Assembly: GCF_039541575.1 (NCBI RefSeq) | Contig: NZ_BAABGM010000010.1 | Coordinates: 124,001-188,000 of the forward strand | From: Fodinibacter luteus | GTDB lineage: Bacteria; Actinomycetota; Actinomycetes; Actinomycetales; Dermatophilaceae | Direction: 5' to 3' | Length of the DNA stretch: 64,000 bases | Part shown: piece by piece, positions 9,437 through 17,834 of the stretch | How positions within the stretch are numbered: position 1 is the first letter of the stretch | Layout of the letters: the number at the start of each line of letters is the position of its first letter | Made by a program: the position numbers and the translations under genes | Notes under the pieces: generated by a model | What the model was told of the DNA's origin: nothing | What the model saw: only the letters and a program-made list of their open reading frames with translations | Database searches by the model: none

Positions 9437-10372
9437 TCAGAACCCGAGGCGTCCCAGCTGCTTGGGGTCGCGCTGCCAGTCCTTGGCGACCTTGACGTGC
9501 AGGTCGAGGTGGACCCGCTGCCCGAGCAGCCCCTCGATGCCGCGGCGAGCGGTCGTGCCCACCTCGCGCAGCCGGGAGCCGCCGCGCCCGATGACGATGG
9601 CCTTCTGCGAGTCGCGCTCGACGAAGACGTTGACCCGCACGTCGAGGAGGGGGTGGTCGGGGCTGCGCCCCTCGCGCGGGACGACCTCGTCGACGACGAC
9701 GGCGAGGCTGTGCGGCAGCTCGTCGCGCACGCCCTCGAGCGCAGCCTCGCGCACGAGCTCGGCGATCATGACGAGCTCGGGCTCGTCGGTGAGGACGTCG
9801 TCGGGGTACAGCGGCCCGGGTGAGGGCGGCAGGTGCTCCGCGAGGACCGCGGCGACCTCCCCGACCTGGTCGCCGCGGGTGGCCGAGCACGGCACGATGG
9901 CCGCCCAGTCGCCGAGCCGGTCGATCGCGATGAGGTGCTCGGCGAGCCGCTGCCGGTCGACGGTGTCGGACTTCGTGGCGATCGCGACGACGGGCGTGCG
10001 CCGGCCGCCCATGATCTCGGCGAGCTCCCTGGCGATGAACTGGTCCCCCGGCCCGATCCGCTGGTCGGCCGGCAGGCAGAAGCCGATGACGTCGACCTCG
10101 AGCAGCGTCTCGCGCACGAGGTCGTTGAGGCGCTCCCCCAGCAGGGTCCGCGGCTTGTGCAGCCCGGGGGTGTCGACGAGGATCAGCTGGCTGTGCTCCC
10201 CGCTGACGATGCCGCGGATCGTGTGCCGCGTGGTCTGCGGCTTGCTCGACGTGATCGCGACCTTGCTGCCGACGAGCGCGTTGGTCAGGGTGGACTTGCC
10301 GGCGTTGGGGCGGCCGACGAGGCACGCGAAACCCGCGACGTACTCCCGCTCGTGCGGTTCGTTGGCGCTCAT
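9437..10372 (-). CDS. era: GTPase Era
   Basis: Ribosome-biogenesis GTPase that binds 16S rRNA during 30S maturation. 311 residues. G1 is GRPNAGKST, G3 is DTPG, and the G4 position reads TKSD instead of NKxD, as is common in Era. The C-terminal KH domain has KAIVIGRGGSRL. The ATG start overlaps the corC stop as ATGA, so the two are translationally coupled. It is the last gene of the conserved hrcA-to-era run. Confidence 0.96.
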   Translation of the reverse strand: MSANEPHEREYVAGFACLVGRPNAGKSTLTNALVGSKVAITSSKPQTTRHTIRGIVSGEHSQLILVDTPGLHKPRTLLGERLNDLVRETLLEVDVIGFCLPADQRIGPGDQFIARELAEIMGGRRTPVVAIATKSDTVDRQRLAEHLIAIDRLGDWAAIVPCSATRGDQVGEVAAVLAEHLPPSPGPLYPDDVLTDEPELVMIAELVREAALEGVRDELPHSLAVVVDEVVPREGRSPDHPLLDVRVNVFVERDSQKAIVIGRGGSRLREVGTTARRGIEGLLGQRVHLDLHVKVAKDWQRDPKQLGRLGF

Positions 10373-11658
10373 CCGGCGCGCTCCTCCATCTCCGGCGCCA
10401 TCGGCACCGGCTCGACCCGCTCGACGACGACGGTCGCGATGCGGTGGCGCCGCCCCGACATGCGCTCGGCGGTGAGGCGCAGGCCGGCCACCTCGCACGT
10501 GGACCCGAGGATCGGCACGCGGCCGAGCTCCTTGCCGATGAGCCCGCCGACGGTGTCGACCTCCTCCTCGTCGAGCGCGACGTGGAACAGCTCGGCGAGG
10601 TCGTCGACGTGCATCGTCGCGGAGACCCGGACCCGGCCGTCGCCGAGGTCCTCGACCTCGGGGGCCTCCCGGTCGTACTCGTCGGTGATCTCGCCGACGA
10701 TCTCCTCGAGGATGTCCTCGATCGTGACGAGGCCGGCCGTGCCGCCGTACTCGTCGACGACGACGGCGAAGTGGGTCTGGTCACGCTGCATCTCGCGCAG
10801 CAGGTCGTCGACCGGCTTGCTCTCCGGGACGAACGGCATCGGCCGCATGAGCTCGGTGACCGGCAGCGCCCCGGCATCCGGGTCGGCGTTGAGCCGACGC
10901 ATGACGTCCTTGAGGTAGAGCAGCCCGGCGACGTCGTCGACGTCGCGGCCGAGCACCGGGATCCGCGAGAACCCCGAGCGCAGGAACAGGCTCATCGCCT
11001 GGCGGCAGGTGCGGTCGTCGTCGATGGCCACCATGTCGGTGCGCGGCACCATGACCTCGCGCGCGAGCGTGTCGCCGAGCTCGAAGACGGAGTGGATCAT
11101 CTCGCGCTCGCCGGCCTCGATGAGGGCGTGGTCGCGGGCCATGTCGACGAGGTCGCGCAGCTCGCTCTCGCTCTCGAACGGGCCGTCGCGGAACCCCTTG
11201 CCCGGGGTGATCGCGTTCGTCAGGGCGATGAGCAGCCGCGAGAACGGGCCGAGCACGCGCCGCAGCCACACCGTGCTCGGGGCGGCTGCGAGGGCCACCC
11301 GGGCGCTGTGCTGCGCCCCGAGCGTGCCCGGGGACACGCCGACGACGGCGAACGAGATGAGGGCCATGATCGCGATGGCGACGAGGAAGCCCTCGACCGT
11401 GCCGTCGACGTAGTCGGTGACGGCCAGGGTCACCATGACCGCGACGGTCGACTCGGCGATGACGCGCAGGAAGGACAGCACCGACAGGTACGCCGCGGTG
11501 TCGCCGACGACGCGCACGAGCGCCCTGGCGCCGGGTCTTCCCTCGTCGAGGAGCTCCTGGGCGCGGGTGCGCGACATCCGCTGGAACGCGGCCTCGGCCG
11601 TGGAGATGAGGAAGGCGAGGAGGGTGGCGAGGACCGCGAGGGTCACGAGGCGGGTCAT
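10369..11658 (-). CDS. CorC/HlyC-family membrane protein with CNNM and CBS domains
   Basis: 429 residues. Order: an N-terminal DUF21/CNNM membrane domain (about 1-140, several hydrophobic helices), a CBS pair (about 195-330, with VPRTDMVAIDDD and VVDEYGGTAGLVTIEDILEE), and a C-terminal CorC_HlyC transporter-associated domain (from about 345, with EVDTVGGLI). The family is linked to Mg2+/Co2+ efflux or homeostasis, and the 'hemolysin' name is historical. It sits between ybeY and era, as in many actinobacteria. Start ATG 11658 lies 12 bases after the ybeY stop. Confidence 0.93.
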   Translation of the reverse strand: MTRLVTLAVLATLLAFLISTAEAAFQRMSRTRAQELLDEGRPGARALVRVVGDTAAYLSVLSFLRVIAESTVAVMVTLAVTDYVDGTVEGFLVAIAIMALISFAVVGVSPGTLGAQHSARVALAAAPSTVWLRRVLGPFSRLLIALTNAITPGKGFRDGPFESESELRDLVDMARDHALIEAGEREMIHSVFELGDTLAREVMVPRTDMVAIDDDRTCRQAMSLFLRSGFSRIPVLGRDVDDVAGLLYLKDVMRRLNADPDAGALPVTELMRPMPFVPESKPVDDLLREMQRDQTHFAVVVDEYGGTAGLVTIEDILEEIVGEITDEYDREAPEVEDLGDGRVRVSATMHVDDLAELFHVALDEEEVDTVGGLIGKELGRVPILGSTCEVAGLRLTAERMSGRRHRIATVVVERVEPVPMAPEMEERAG

Positions 11659-11670
11659 GGGGGTCGGCGA

Positions 11671-12138
11671 TCAGGTGGTGGGCCGGCCGCGGGTGGCGAG
11701 GAAGGTGAGGAGCAGCTGGCGCTGCAGCTCGAACATCTCCGTCTCCTCCTCGGGCGTCGCGTGGTCGTAGCCGAGCAGGTGCAGGATGCCGTGCGTCGTG
11801 AGCAGCAGGAGCTCCTCCTCGGTCGCGTGGCCGGCCTCGCGGGCCTGCCTCGCGGCGACCCCCGGGCACAGGACGATGTCGCCGAGCACGCCCTCCTGTG
11901 GCTCGGCGCCCTCGCGGGCCGGGCGCAGCTCGTCCATGGGGAAGCTCATGACGTCGGTCGGGCCGGGCAGGTCCATCCACTGCACGTGAAGGGTCTCCAT
12001 CGCGTCCTCGTCGACGAGCCGGAGGCACAGGTCGGCCTGCGGGTGCACCCGCATCTGGGCCAGGACGTAGCGCGCGCAGGCGACGAGCTCGAGCTCGTCG
12101 AGCGCGAACTCGGTCTCGTTGAGGACGTCGATGCTCAC
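11671..12138 (-). CDS. ybeY: Endoribonuclease YbeY
   Basis: Single-strand endoribonuclease involved in 16S rRNA 3'-end maturation and 70S quality control. 155 residues. The zinc signature HGILHLLGYDH is complete, and DVMSFPMDE is the usual family motif. The GTG start overlaps the phoH stop (GTGA), so it is coupled to phoH. Confidence 0.95.
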   Translation of the reverse strand: MSIDVLNETEFALDELELVACARYVLAQMRVHPQADLCLRLVDEDAMETLHVQWMDLPGPTDVMSFPMDELRPAREGAEPQEGVLGDIVLCPGVAARQAREAGHATEEELLLLTTHGILHLLGYDHATPEEETEMFELQRQLLLTFLATRGRPTT

Positions 12139-14258
12139 CGGCGAGGGCCCTTGGGCTGCTTGTCGTCCCAGCGGCCGTAGGCGTCGACGATGGCGCCGAC
12201 CAGCCGGTGACGAACGACGTCGACGGCCGTGAGCTCGGCGAAGTGGACGTCCTCGAGGTCGAGGAGGATGTCGCGCACGACCCGCAGCCCGCTGAGGTTT
12301 CCGCCCGAGAGGTCGACCTGGGTGACGTCGCCGGTGACGACCATCTTGGAGCCGAAGCCGAGGCGGGTGAGGAACATCTTCATCTGCTCGGGCGTGGTGT
12401 TCTGCGCCTCGTCGAGGATGATGAACGCGTCGTTGAGGGTGTTGTGGGTGAGGACGAAGTCGTCCGTGACGTACAGCGAATCGGCCGCCGCCACCTGGAT
12501 GCACATCGTCTCGACCTCGCCGAGGGGCTCGACCCGGTCGACGAACCTCATCGGGCGACCACCGCCCGTCGCCTCGTAGCAGGTCCGCTTCCGCTCGAGG
12601 CGGAAGGGCTGGTAGCCCTCGGGGAGTCGGATGTCCACGACGAAGGCGTCGTTGCGGTACGGCACCTCCCGACCGGCTGCCCGCCCTGGTGCTCGTCCTT
12701 CCGCCGGGCGCGAGCGCCAGTAGGCGACACCACCGAGGGAACGCACGATGAAGACGACGTCGTCGCGCAGCCGTGGGGACGTCGTGGAGTACTGCACCCG
12801 GCAGGTGCGGTCCTGCTGGACGACGGGACCGCCGTCGACGTCGAGCAGCCCCTGGAGCAGGGCGAGGCGCACCCACGAGGAGTTGTGCAGGTAGGACCGC
12901 GGGACGAACTTCGTCGAGGACCGCGTGCCGGCGAGGCCCAGCTGGCGCAGGATCGTGGTGACCGGGTTGGCCACGCGCAGGCCCCCGCGGCCGTGTCCGC
13001 GGTGGTGGAGCGTGTCGTCGATGGGCCCCCTTGGTGTGACGTCCACGGGTAGTGCCACGTCGTCGAAGGCGTCCTGCAGCGCCTCGACGAGCTCGGGGTC
13101 CGTGCTCGTGAACGACGGCGTCGTGCGCGTCGTGATGCACCCGTCGCCCAGCAGCAGCCCCAGGGCGTAGGGGTCCATGGGGACCTCCTGCGGAACGAAC
13201 TCGACGGCGTCGACGAGGGGCAGCTCGAACCGTCGTGCGTGGGCGCGGCGCTCCTGGCCCACCATGTCCTGGGTCTGGACAGTGCGCCAGCGGTCTCGCC
13301 GCCGGTCCTCGGCGGTGCGGACCGTCCACAGGTGCTCCCCGCAGGCCAGTGTCGACGCGCCGTCCTGGGTCGTGACGCGGTAGACCCGCCGACGTCCTTG
13401 CGGGAACACGCCCAGCACATGGGTCGGCAGGCCGCTCGACCCCACCACGAGGTCGCCGACTTCCAGGTCTCCGAAGCGGCGGTAGCCCTCGGGTGTCAGC
13501 ACCCTGCTGTCGAGCGGTTGCGCTCGGCCGCGCATGTAGGCCAGGGGGGCGACCTCGATGGTGCCGGCTGCCATGAGCCGCGGGATCGACTCGGGGTCGA
13601 CCATGTCGTGCAGCGCGTCGTAGAGCGGGCGCAGGTAGGGGTCGATCTTGTCGTTGAGGGTGCCCGGGAGGAACCCGAGGCGCTCGCCCGCCTCGACCGC
13701 GGGGCGGGTGAGGATGATCCGGTTGACCTGCTTGGCCTGCAGCGCCGCGACCGCCTTGGCCATCGCGAGGTAGGTCTTGCCGGTGCCCGCCGGGCCGATG
13801 CCGAAGACGATCGTGTTGTCCTCGATGGCGTCGACGTAGCGCTTCTGGCCGAGCGTCTTGGGGCGGATCGTGCGACCGCGGTTGGAGACGATGTTCATCG
13901 TGAGCACGTCGGCGGGCCGCTCGACGGTCTGGGCGCGCAGCATCTGGATCGAGCGCTCGACCGCGTCGCGGTTGAGCGGCTGGCCACCCTCGATGACGTC
14001 GAGCAGCTCGTCGATGAGCCGTTCGACGAGCGCGACGTCGGCACTCGGGCCGGAGATGTGGAACTCGTTGCCCCTGACGTGGATGCCCAGATGGGGGAAC
14101 TGGCGCTCCATCGTGCGGAGCATCTCGTCCCGGGGGCCGAGAAGGGTGACCATCGCGACGTCGGGCGGGACGACGACGGTGTGCTCGCGGACGTGGGGGT
14201 GCGTCTGCCCGGCCCCCGCGTCGGGGCCTGCGGGCTGGTCGGTATGGGCGTCAGTCAT
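12135..14258 (-). CDS. phoH: PhoH-family ATPase interrupted by an intein
   Basis: Precursor of 707 residues, of which 346 are PhoH exteins. Extein 1 (1-245) has an N-terminal KH-like region and the PhoH ATPase start with Walker A GPAGTGKT (155-162). Extein 2 (607-707) opens just before Walker B (FIILDEAQN). Joined, the exteins read APLAYMRGR-TLNDAFIILDEAQ, the normal uninterrupted PhoH sequence. PhoH/PhoL proteins are linked to RNA metabolism and to YbeY, which is encoded next. The ATPase cannot assemble both nucleotide motifs until the intein is excised. The ATG at 14258 has a TAGACT box 9 bases upstream. ybeY overlaps the stop. Confidence 0.95.
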   Translation of the reverse strand: MTDAHTDQPAGPDAGAGQTHPHVREHTVVVPPDVAMVTLLGPRDEMLRTMERQFPHLGIHVRGNEFHISGPSADVALVERLIDELLDVIEGGQPLNRDAVERSIQMLRAQTVERPADVLTMNIVSNRGRTIRPKTLGQKRYVDAIEDNTIVFGIGPAGTGKTYLAMAKAVAALQAKQVNRIILTRPAVEAGERLGFLPGTLNDKIDPYLRPLYDALHDMVDPESIPRLMAAGTIEVAPLAYMRGRAQPLDSRVLTPEGYRRFGDLEVGDLVVGSSGLPTHVLGVFPQGRRRVYRVTTQDGASTLACGEHLWTVRTAEDRRRDRWRTVQTQDMVGQERRAHARRFELPLVDAVEFVPQEVPMDPYALGLLLGDGCITTRTTPSFTSTDPELVEALQDAFDDVALPVDVTPRGPIDDTLHHRGHGRGGLRVANPVTTILRQLGLAGTRSSTKFVPRSYLHNSSWVRLALLQGLLDVDGGPVVQQDRTCRVQYSTTSPRLRDDVVFIVRSLGGVAYWRSRPAEGRAPGRAAGREVPYRNDAFVVDIRLPEGYQPFRLERKRTCYEATGGGRPMRFVDRVEPLGEVETMCIQVAAADSLYVTDDFVLTHNTLNDAFIILDEAQNTTPEQMKMFLTRLGFGSKMVVTGDVTQVDLSGGNLSGLRVVRDILLDLEDVHFAELTAVDVVRHRLVGAIVDAYGRWDDKQPKGPRR
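12441..13523 (-). mobile_element. Class 3-type intein with LAGLIDADG endonuclease inside PhoH
   Basis: 361 residues, precursor positions 246-606. It begins with Ala (AQPLDSRVLTPEGYRRFGDL) instead of Cys/Ser. Block B reads GEHLWTV (Trp at intein position 66), block F reads ETMCIQV (Cys at 341) and block G reads VLTHN followed by Thr+1 (Thr at 359). Together these form the Trp-Cys-Thr triplet that defines class 3 inteins, in which the block F Cys is the first nucleophile. Two dodecapeptide motifs, LGLLLGDGCI (about 121-130) and LLQGLLDVDGG (about 223-233), both keep the acidic residue, so the homing endonuclease looks intact. The insertion point is R/T, two residues before the Asp of TLNDAF. 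Confidence 0.93.
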
Positions 14259-14267
14259 CGTGGGACG

Positions 14268-14273
14268 AGTCTA
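14268..14273 (-). promoter_or_regulatory. Putative internal -10 element before phoH
   Basis: TAGACT on the minus strand, 9 bases before the phoH ATG, in the 70-base gap after hit. It suggests an internal promoter within the hrcA-era run. Confidence 0.45.
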
Positions 14274-14328
14274 CGAGCCCGCACCGACGGCGGGCACCAC
14301 GGATTCCCGTGGGCACGACCTCGCACGG

Positions 14329-14682
14329 TCACCCGGGCGGCCAGCTCAGCGTGCGCCCGCCGAGGACGTGGAGGTGCGCGTGGAAGACGCTCTGCTGGGC
14401 CGCCGCGCCGGTGTTCGCCACGGTGCGGTAGCCCGGCAGGCCCGCGTCGTCGGCGACCCGGGCGGCGAGGGCGACGGCATCCGCGAGCTCGTCGGGGGAT
14501 GCCGCGGCGAGGCTCGCGAGGTCGGGGACGTGCCGCCGGGGCACGACGAGCACGTGCGTCGGGGCGGCCGGGTCGATGTCGCGGAACGCGAGGCAGTGCC
14601 GGCTCTCGCCGACGACCTGCGCGGGGAGGGCGCCCGCGACGATGCGGCAGAACAGGCAGTCCTCGCCCGTGGGTTCGCTCAT
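14329..14682 (-). CDS. HIT-family nucleotide-binding protein
   Basis: 117 residues. The histidine triad HAHLH lies near the C-terminus (VFHAHLHVLGG). The N-terminal DCLFCRIVAG and later PRRHV are typical of HinT-like purine nucleoside phosphoramidases. It lies between rsmE and phoH, as in many actinobacteria. A TAGATT box 6 bases upstream of the ATG suggests its own leaderless promoter. Confidence 0.93.
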   Translation of the reverse strand: MSEPTGEDCLFCRIVAGALPAQVVGESRHCLAFRDIDPAAPTHVLVVPRRHVPDLASLAAASPDELADAVALAARVADDAGLPGYRTVANTGAAAQQSVFHAHLHVLGGRTLSWPPG

Positions 14683-14688
14683 GGGTCG

Positions 14689-14694
14689 AATCTA
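14689..14694 (-). promoter_or_regulatory. Putative leaderless -10 element of the HIT gene
   Basis: TAGATT on the minus strand, 6 bases before the ATG at 14682, in the 16-base gap after rsmE. Confidence 0.5.
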
Positions 14695-14698
14695 GTCG

Positions 14699-15442
14699 TC
14701 AGCGCCAGCGGCTCATCGCGCTGACGACCGCCAGGGCTGCGGGGCCGGCGCTCGACGACCGGAGCACCGTGCTCCCCAGCCGTACGGCGAGCGCCCCGGC
14801 CGCCTCGAGCGCCGCGAGCTCCTCGGGCGAGACCCCGCCCTCGGGCCCGACGACGAGCACGACGTCACCGGCATCCGGCAGGGTGACGGTCGCGAGCGGC
14901 ATCGCGGCGTCCTCGTGGAGCACGAAGGCGGCGCCGGCGGCACGGACGCGCCGCGCGAGGTCGGCCGTCGTCGCCGCCGGCGCGAGCACGGGCCGCCGGG
15001 TGCGGCGGGACTGCTTCGTCGCGGCGACGAGCACGGCATCCCACTTGCGCCACGCCTTCTCGCCGCGCTCCCCGCGCCACTGCACGACGCTGCGCGCCGC
15101 CTGCCAGGGCACGACCTCGTCGACACCGCACTCGGTGGCGGCCTCGATCGCCTGGTCGTCGCGGTCGTTCTTCGCGAGCGCCTGCACGAGCACGAGGCGC
15201 GGGCTCGGGACCGGGTCGGTGCTCACCGCGACGACGCGCACGTCGAGGGTGCCCGAGCCGGCCGCCACGACCTCGCCCTCGACGCGCAGGCCCGCACCGT
15301 CGGTGAGGAGGAGGTGCTCGCCGACCCGGGTGCGGCGCACCGTCGCGGCGTGCCGCCCCTCGGGGCCGTCGACGACGACGACGTCGCCGACCCCCCGGCC
15401 CGCGAGCGCCTCGGGCGCGAGGAGGTGGAGGGGCAGCGTCAT
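14699..15442 (-). CDS. rsmE: 16S rRNA (uracil-1498-N3)-methyltransferase
   Basis: SPOUT-class methyltransferase that modifies U1498 of 16S rRNA. 247 residues. An N-terminal PUA-like domain is followed by the SPOUT core, with VLVVGPEGGVSPEE and LRLG-type pieces (VRLGSTVLRSSSAG) forming the knotted SAM site. The start at ATG 15442 keeps the normal length and leaves a 25-base gap to dnaJ. It follows dnaJ directly, as in most bacteria with this cluster. Confidence 0.95.
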   Translation of the reverse strand: MTLPLHLLAPEALAGRGVGDVVVVDGPEGRHAATVRRTRVGEHLLLTDGAGLRVEGEVVAAGSGTLDVRVVAVSTDPVPSPRLVLVQALAKNDRDDQAIEAATECGVDEVVPWQAARSVVQWRGERGEKAWRKWDAVLVAATKQSRRTRRPVLAPAATTADLARRVRAAGAAFVLHEDAAMPLATVTLPDAGDVVLVVGPEGGVSPEELAALEAAGALAVRLGSTVLRSSSAGPAALAVVSAMSRWR

Positions 15443-15467
15443 CGTCTCGCGCGCGGGATGCCGTGGC

Positions 15468-16595
15468 TCAGCGGGTCTTGAAGGCGTCGCGCAGCTTGCC
15501 GAAGATCGAGCCCTCGGCCGGGTTGGCCACCCGGCCCTCGGGTCGCTCCTCGCCGCGCGCCCTGGCGAGCTGACGGAGGATCTCCTCCTGCTCGGCGTCG
15601 AGCCGGGTCGGGGTCTGCACCATCGCGTGGACGACGATGTCGCCACGCCCGGTGCCGCGCAGGTGCGTCACCCCGAGCCCGCGCAGGGTGATCGAGTCGC
15701 CGGACTGGGTGCCCCGGCGCACGTCGAGGTCCCGCGGGCCGTCGAAGGTCTCCATGCCCAGGGTCGCGCCGAGCGCGGCCGCGGTCATCGGCACCTCGAT
15801 CGTCGCGTGGAGGTCGTCCCCGCGGCGCTGGAAGACCGGGTGCCGGTTGACGGCGACCTCGACGTACAGGTCACCCGCGGGCCCGGCGCCGTGCCCGACC
15901 TCACCCTCGCCCGCGAGCTGGATCCGGGTGCCGGTGTCGACGCCCGGCGGCACCTTGAGGGTCAGGGTGCGGCGGGTGCGCACGCGCCCGTCGCCGGAGC
16001 ACTCGTAGCAGGGGTGGGTGATGAGCTGGCCGAAGCCCTGGCAGGTCATGCAGGGCCGGGTCGTCATGACCTGCCCGAGGAAGCTGCGCTGCACCTGCTG
16101 CACCTCGCCGCGGCCGGCGCAGACGTCGCAGGTGCGCGTCGTCGTGCCGGGCTGCATCCCGCCTCCGTGGCAGGTGCCGCAGGCGACGGCGGTGTCGATC
16201 GTGAGCTCCTTCTGGGCGCCGAAGACGGCGTCCGCGAGGTCGATGTCGAGGCGCACGAGGGCGTCCTGGCCCCGGGTGGTGCGCGAGCGCGGCCCCCTCC
16301 CGGCCGTCCCCGCCTGGCCGCCGAAGAAGGCGTCCATGATGTCGCTGAACGAGAAGCCCTGGCCGAAGCCCGCCGCACCCGAGCCGTAGGGGTCGGACCC
16401 CATGTCGTACGCCTGCTTCTTGTCGGCGTCGGACAGCACGTCGTAGGCCTGGGAGACCTTCTTGAACTGCTCCTCGGCCTCGGGGCCGGGGTTGACGTCG
16501 GGGTGCAGGCGCCGCGCAGCGCGACGGTAGGCGCGCTTGATGTCCTCGGGGCTCGCGTCGCGCGCGACCCCGAGGTCGGCGTAGTAGTCGTTCAC
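15468..16595 (-). CDS. dnaJ: Chaperone DnaJ (type I)
   Basis: Hsp40 co-chaperone of DnaK. 375 residues. The J domain at the N-terminus has HPD (RLHPDVNPG). A Gly/Phe-rich linker (GFGQGFSFSD) follows, then a zinc region with four CxxCxGxG-like repeats (CGTCHGGG, CDVCAGRG, CMTCQGFG, CYECSGDG), then the C-terminal substrate-binding domain. It starts with GTG. It is the hrcA-linked copy, so it should be under CIRCE/HrcA control. Confidence 0.96.
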   Translation of the reverse strand: MNDYYADLGVARDASPEDIKRAYRRAARRLHPDVNPGPEAEEQFKKVSQAYDVLSDADKKQAYDMGSDPYGSGAAGFGQGFSFSDIMDAFFGGQAGTAGRGPRSRTTRGQDALVRLDIDLADAVFGAQKELTIDTAVACGTCHGGGMQPGTTTRTCDVCAGRGEVQQVQRSFLGQVMTTRPCMTCQGFGQLITHPCYECSGDGRVRTRRTLTLKVPPGVDTGTRIQLAGEGEVGHGAGPAGDLYVEVAVNRHPVFQRRGDDLHATIEVPMTAAALGATLGMETFDGPRDLDVRRGTQSGDSITLRGLGVTHLRGTGRGDIVVHAMVQTPTRLDAEQEEILRQLARARGEERPEGRVANPAEGSIFGKLRDAFKTR

Positions 16596-16645
16596 GGGTG
16601 GCAGGTCCTTCGGGACGGGGTTCAGGGGGACGGGCGGGCGGGCGC

Positions 16646-17686
16646 CTACTGGGCGAGGATGCGCGAGACGTACGTGGCGACGGCCCGGACGGCCGCCATC
16701 GTCGTGGGGTAGTCCATCCGCGTCGGACCGACGACGCCCAGGCCCGCGACGAGGTCGGACCCGGCACCGTAGCCGGTCGTCACCATCGACGTCGCCTGGA
16801 GCCCGGCGTACGGGTTCTCGTGCCCGATCCGCACGGCGATGCGCTCGCCCTGCTCGGCGACGGTGCCGAGCAGCTGGAGCAGCACGACGTGCTCCTCGAG
16901 AGCCTCGAGGACCGGCCCGAGGTTCGTCGTGAAGTCGGGGCCGACCCGGGCGAGGTTGGCGGTGCCGGCGAGGACGACGCGCTCCTCGCGCTCCTCGACG
17001 AGGGAGTCCTGCAGCGCGGTGCCGATGGCCCGCACGAGGTCTCGCAGCCCCGGGTCGAACCGCTCGGGCACCGACGCGAGCTCGGCCGAGGCCTCCGCGA
17101 GGGTGCGTCCGCTCGTCGCCCGGTTGAGCTCGGTGCGCAGGACGGCCAGGGTGGCCTCGCCCTCGCCCTCGTCGTCGAGGAGGAGGTCGGTGCCGACGTC
17201 GATGACGCGCTGCTCGACCCGCCCGGTCGTCGTGATGAGGACGACGAGGAGCCGGTGCCCGCCGATCGGCACGAGCTCGACGTGCCGCACGGAGGAGCGC
17301 GCGAGGGAGGGGTACTGGACGACGGCGACCTGCCGGGTCAGCGAGGCGAGGAGCCGCACCGTGCGGTCGACGACGTCGTCGAGGTCGACGGCGCCCTCGA
17401 GGAAGTGGGCGATGGCCCGCTGCTCGGCGGCGCTCATCGGCTTGATCGCCGAGAGCCGGTCGACGAAGAGGCGGTACCCGGCATCCGTGGGCACCCGCCC
17501 GGCACTCGTGTGCGGAGCGGCGATGAGGCCCTCCTCCTCGAGGGCGGCCATGTCGTTGCGCACGGTGGCCGCCGAGACGCCGAGCTGGTGGCGCTCGAGC
17601 AGCGCCTTGGAGCCCACCGGCTCGGAGGTCTGGACGTAGTCCTGGACGATGGCGCGCAGCACGCGCAGCCGTCGGTCCTCGCTCAT
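16646..17686 (-). CDS. hrcA: Heat-inducible transcription repressor HrcA
   Basis: Represses class I heat-shock genes by binding CIRCE. 346 residues. The N-terminal winged helix reads SEPVGSKALLERHQLGVSAATVRNDMAALE, quoted here in part as VSAATVRNDMAALEEEGLI. The C-terminal HrcA domain follows (GATE-type region around TTTGRVEQRVI). The ATG at 17686 is preceded by a good Shine-Dalgarno (GGAGGTGA). A CIRCE element lies immediately upstream, so hrcA and downstream dnaJ are autoregulated. Confidence 0.96.
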   Translation of the reverse strand: MSEDRRLRVLRAIVQDYVQTSEPVGSKALLERHQLGVSAATVRNDMAALEEEGLIAAPHTSAGRVPTDAGYRLFVDRLSAIKPMSAAEQRAIAHFLEGAVDLDDVVDRTVRLLASLTRQVAVVQYPSLARSSVRHVELVPIGGHRLLVVLITTTGRVEQRVIDVGTDLLLDDEGEGEATLAVLRTELNRATSGRTLAEASAELASVPERFDPGLRDLVRAIGTALQDSLVEEREERVVLAGTANLARVGPDFTTNLGPVLEALEEHVVLLQLLGTVAEQGERIAVRIGHENPYAGLQATSMVTTGYGAGSDLVAGLGVVGPTRMDYPTTMAAVRAVATYVSRILAQ

Positions 17687-17703
17687 GGGGTGGTCACCTC
17701 CGT

Positions 17704-17730
17704 CTGGCACTCTCGCACTCGGAGTGCCAA
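17704..17730. promoter_or_regulatory. CIRCE operator (HrcA-binding site)
   Basis: Inverted repeat with arms CTGGCACTC (17704-17712) and GAGTGCCAA (17722-17730) and an exact 9-base spacer, matching the CIRCE consensus TTAGCACTC-N9-GAGTGCTAA. It lies 18 bases before the hrcA start codon, downstream of a TAGAAT -10, so bound HrcA would block initiation. Confidence 0.93.
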
Positions 17731-17735
17731 TTCTA
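17730..17735 (-). promoter_or_regulatory. Putative -10 element of the hrcA operon
   Basis: TAGAAT on the minus strand, overlapping the edge of CIRCE. The transcript would begin inside the operator. Confidence 0.55.
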
Positions 17736-17821
17736 CGGGATGCGCCACAGTGCCCCCGCGACGCCGCCACCGTGACCGGCCCTCCACGGCGCGCCACCCG
17801 GGCGCGGCGGCCGGGCCGGGC

Positions 17822-17827
17822 TAGCCT
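17822..17827 (+). promoter_or_regulatory. Putative leaderless -10 element of the DUF3097 gene
   Basis: TAGCCT, 7 bases before the GTG at 17835. No Shine-Dalgarno is visible. Confidence 0.55.
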
Positions 17828-17834
17828 CGCGGCC

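Noticed and set aside
12441..13523. Treating the phoH insertion as a separate endonuclease gene or as a domain of PhoH
   Set aside because: The insertion is in frame, has intein splicing blocks at both ends, and the flanks join to an uninterrupted PhoH sequence.
14699..15442. Longer upstream start for rsmE at 15646
   Set aside because: It would run 200 bases into dnaJ, and the extra residues are Arg/Ser-rich shadow sequence. ATG 15442 gives the normal family N-terminus.
13239..16712. A plus-strand reading frame of over 1100 codons antisense to hrcA-phoH
   Set aside because: It is a shadow of the leftward cluster: Arg/Gly/Val/Asp-rich low-complexity translation, no domain, while the opposite strand encodes recognisable conserved proteins throughout.
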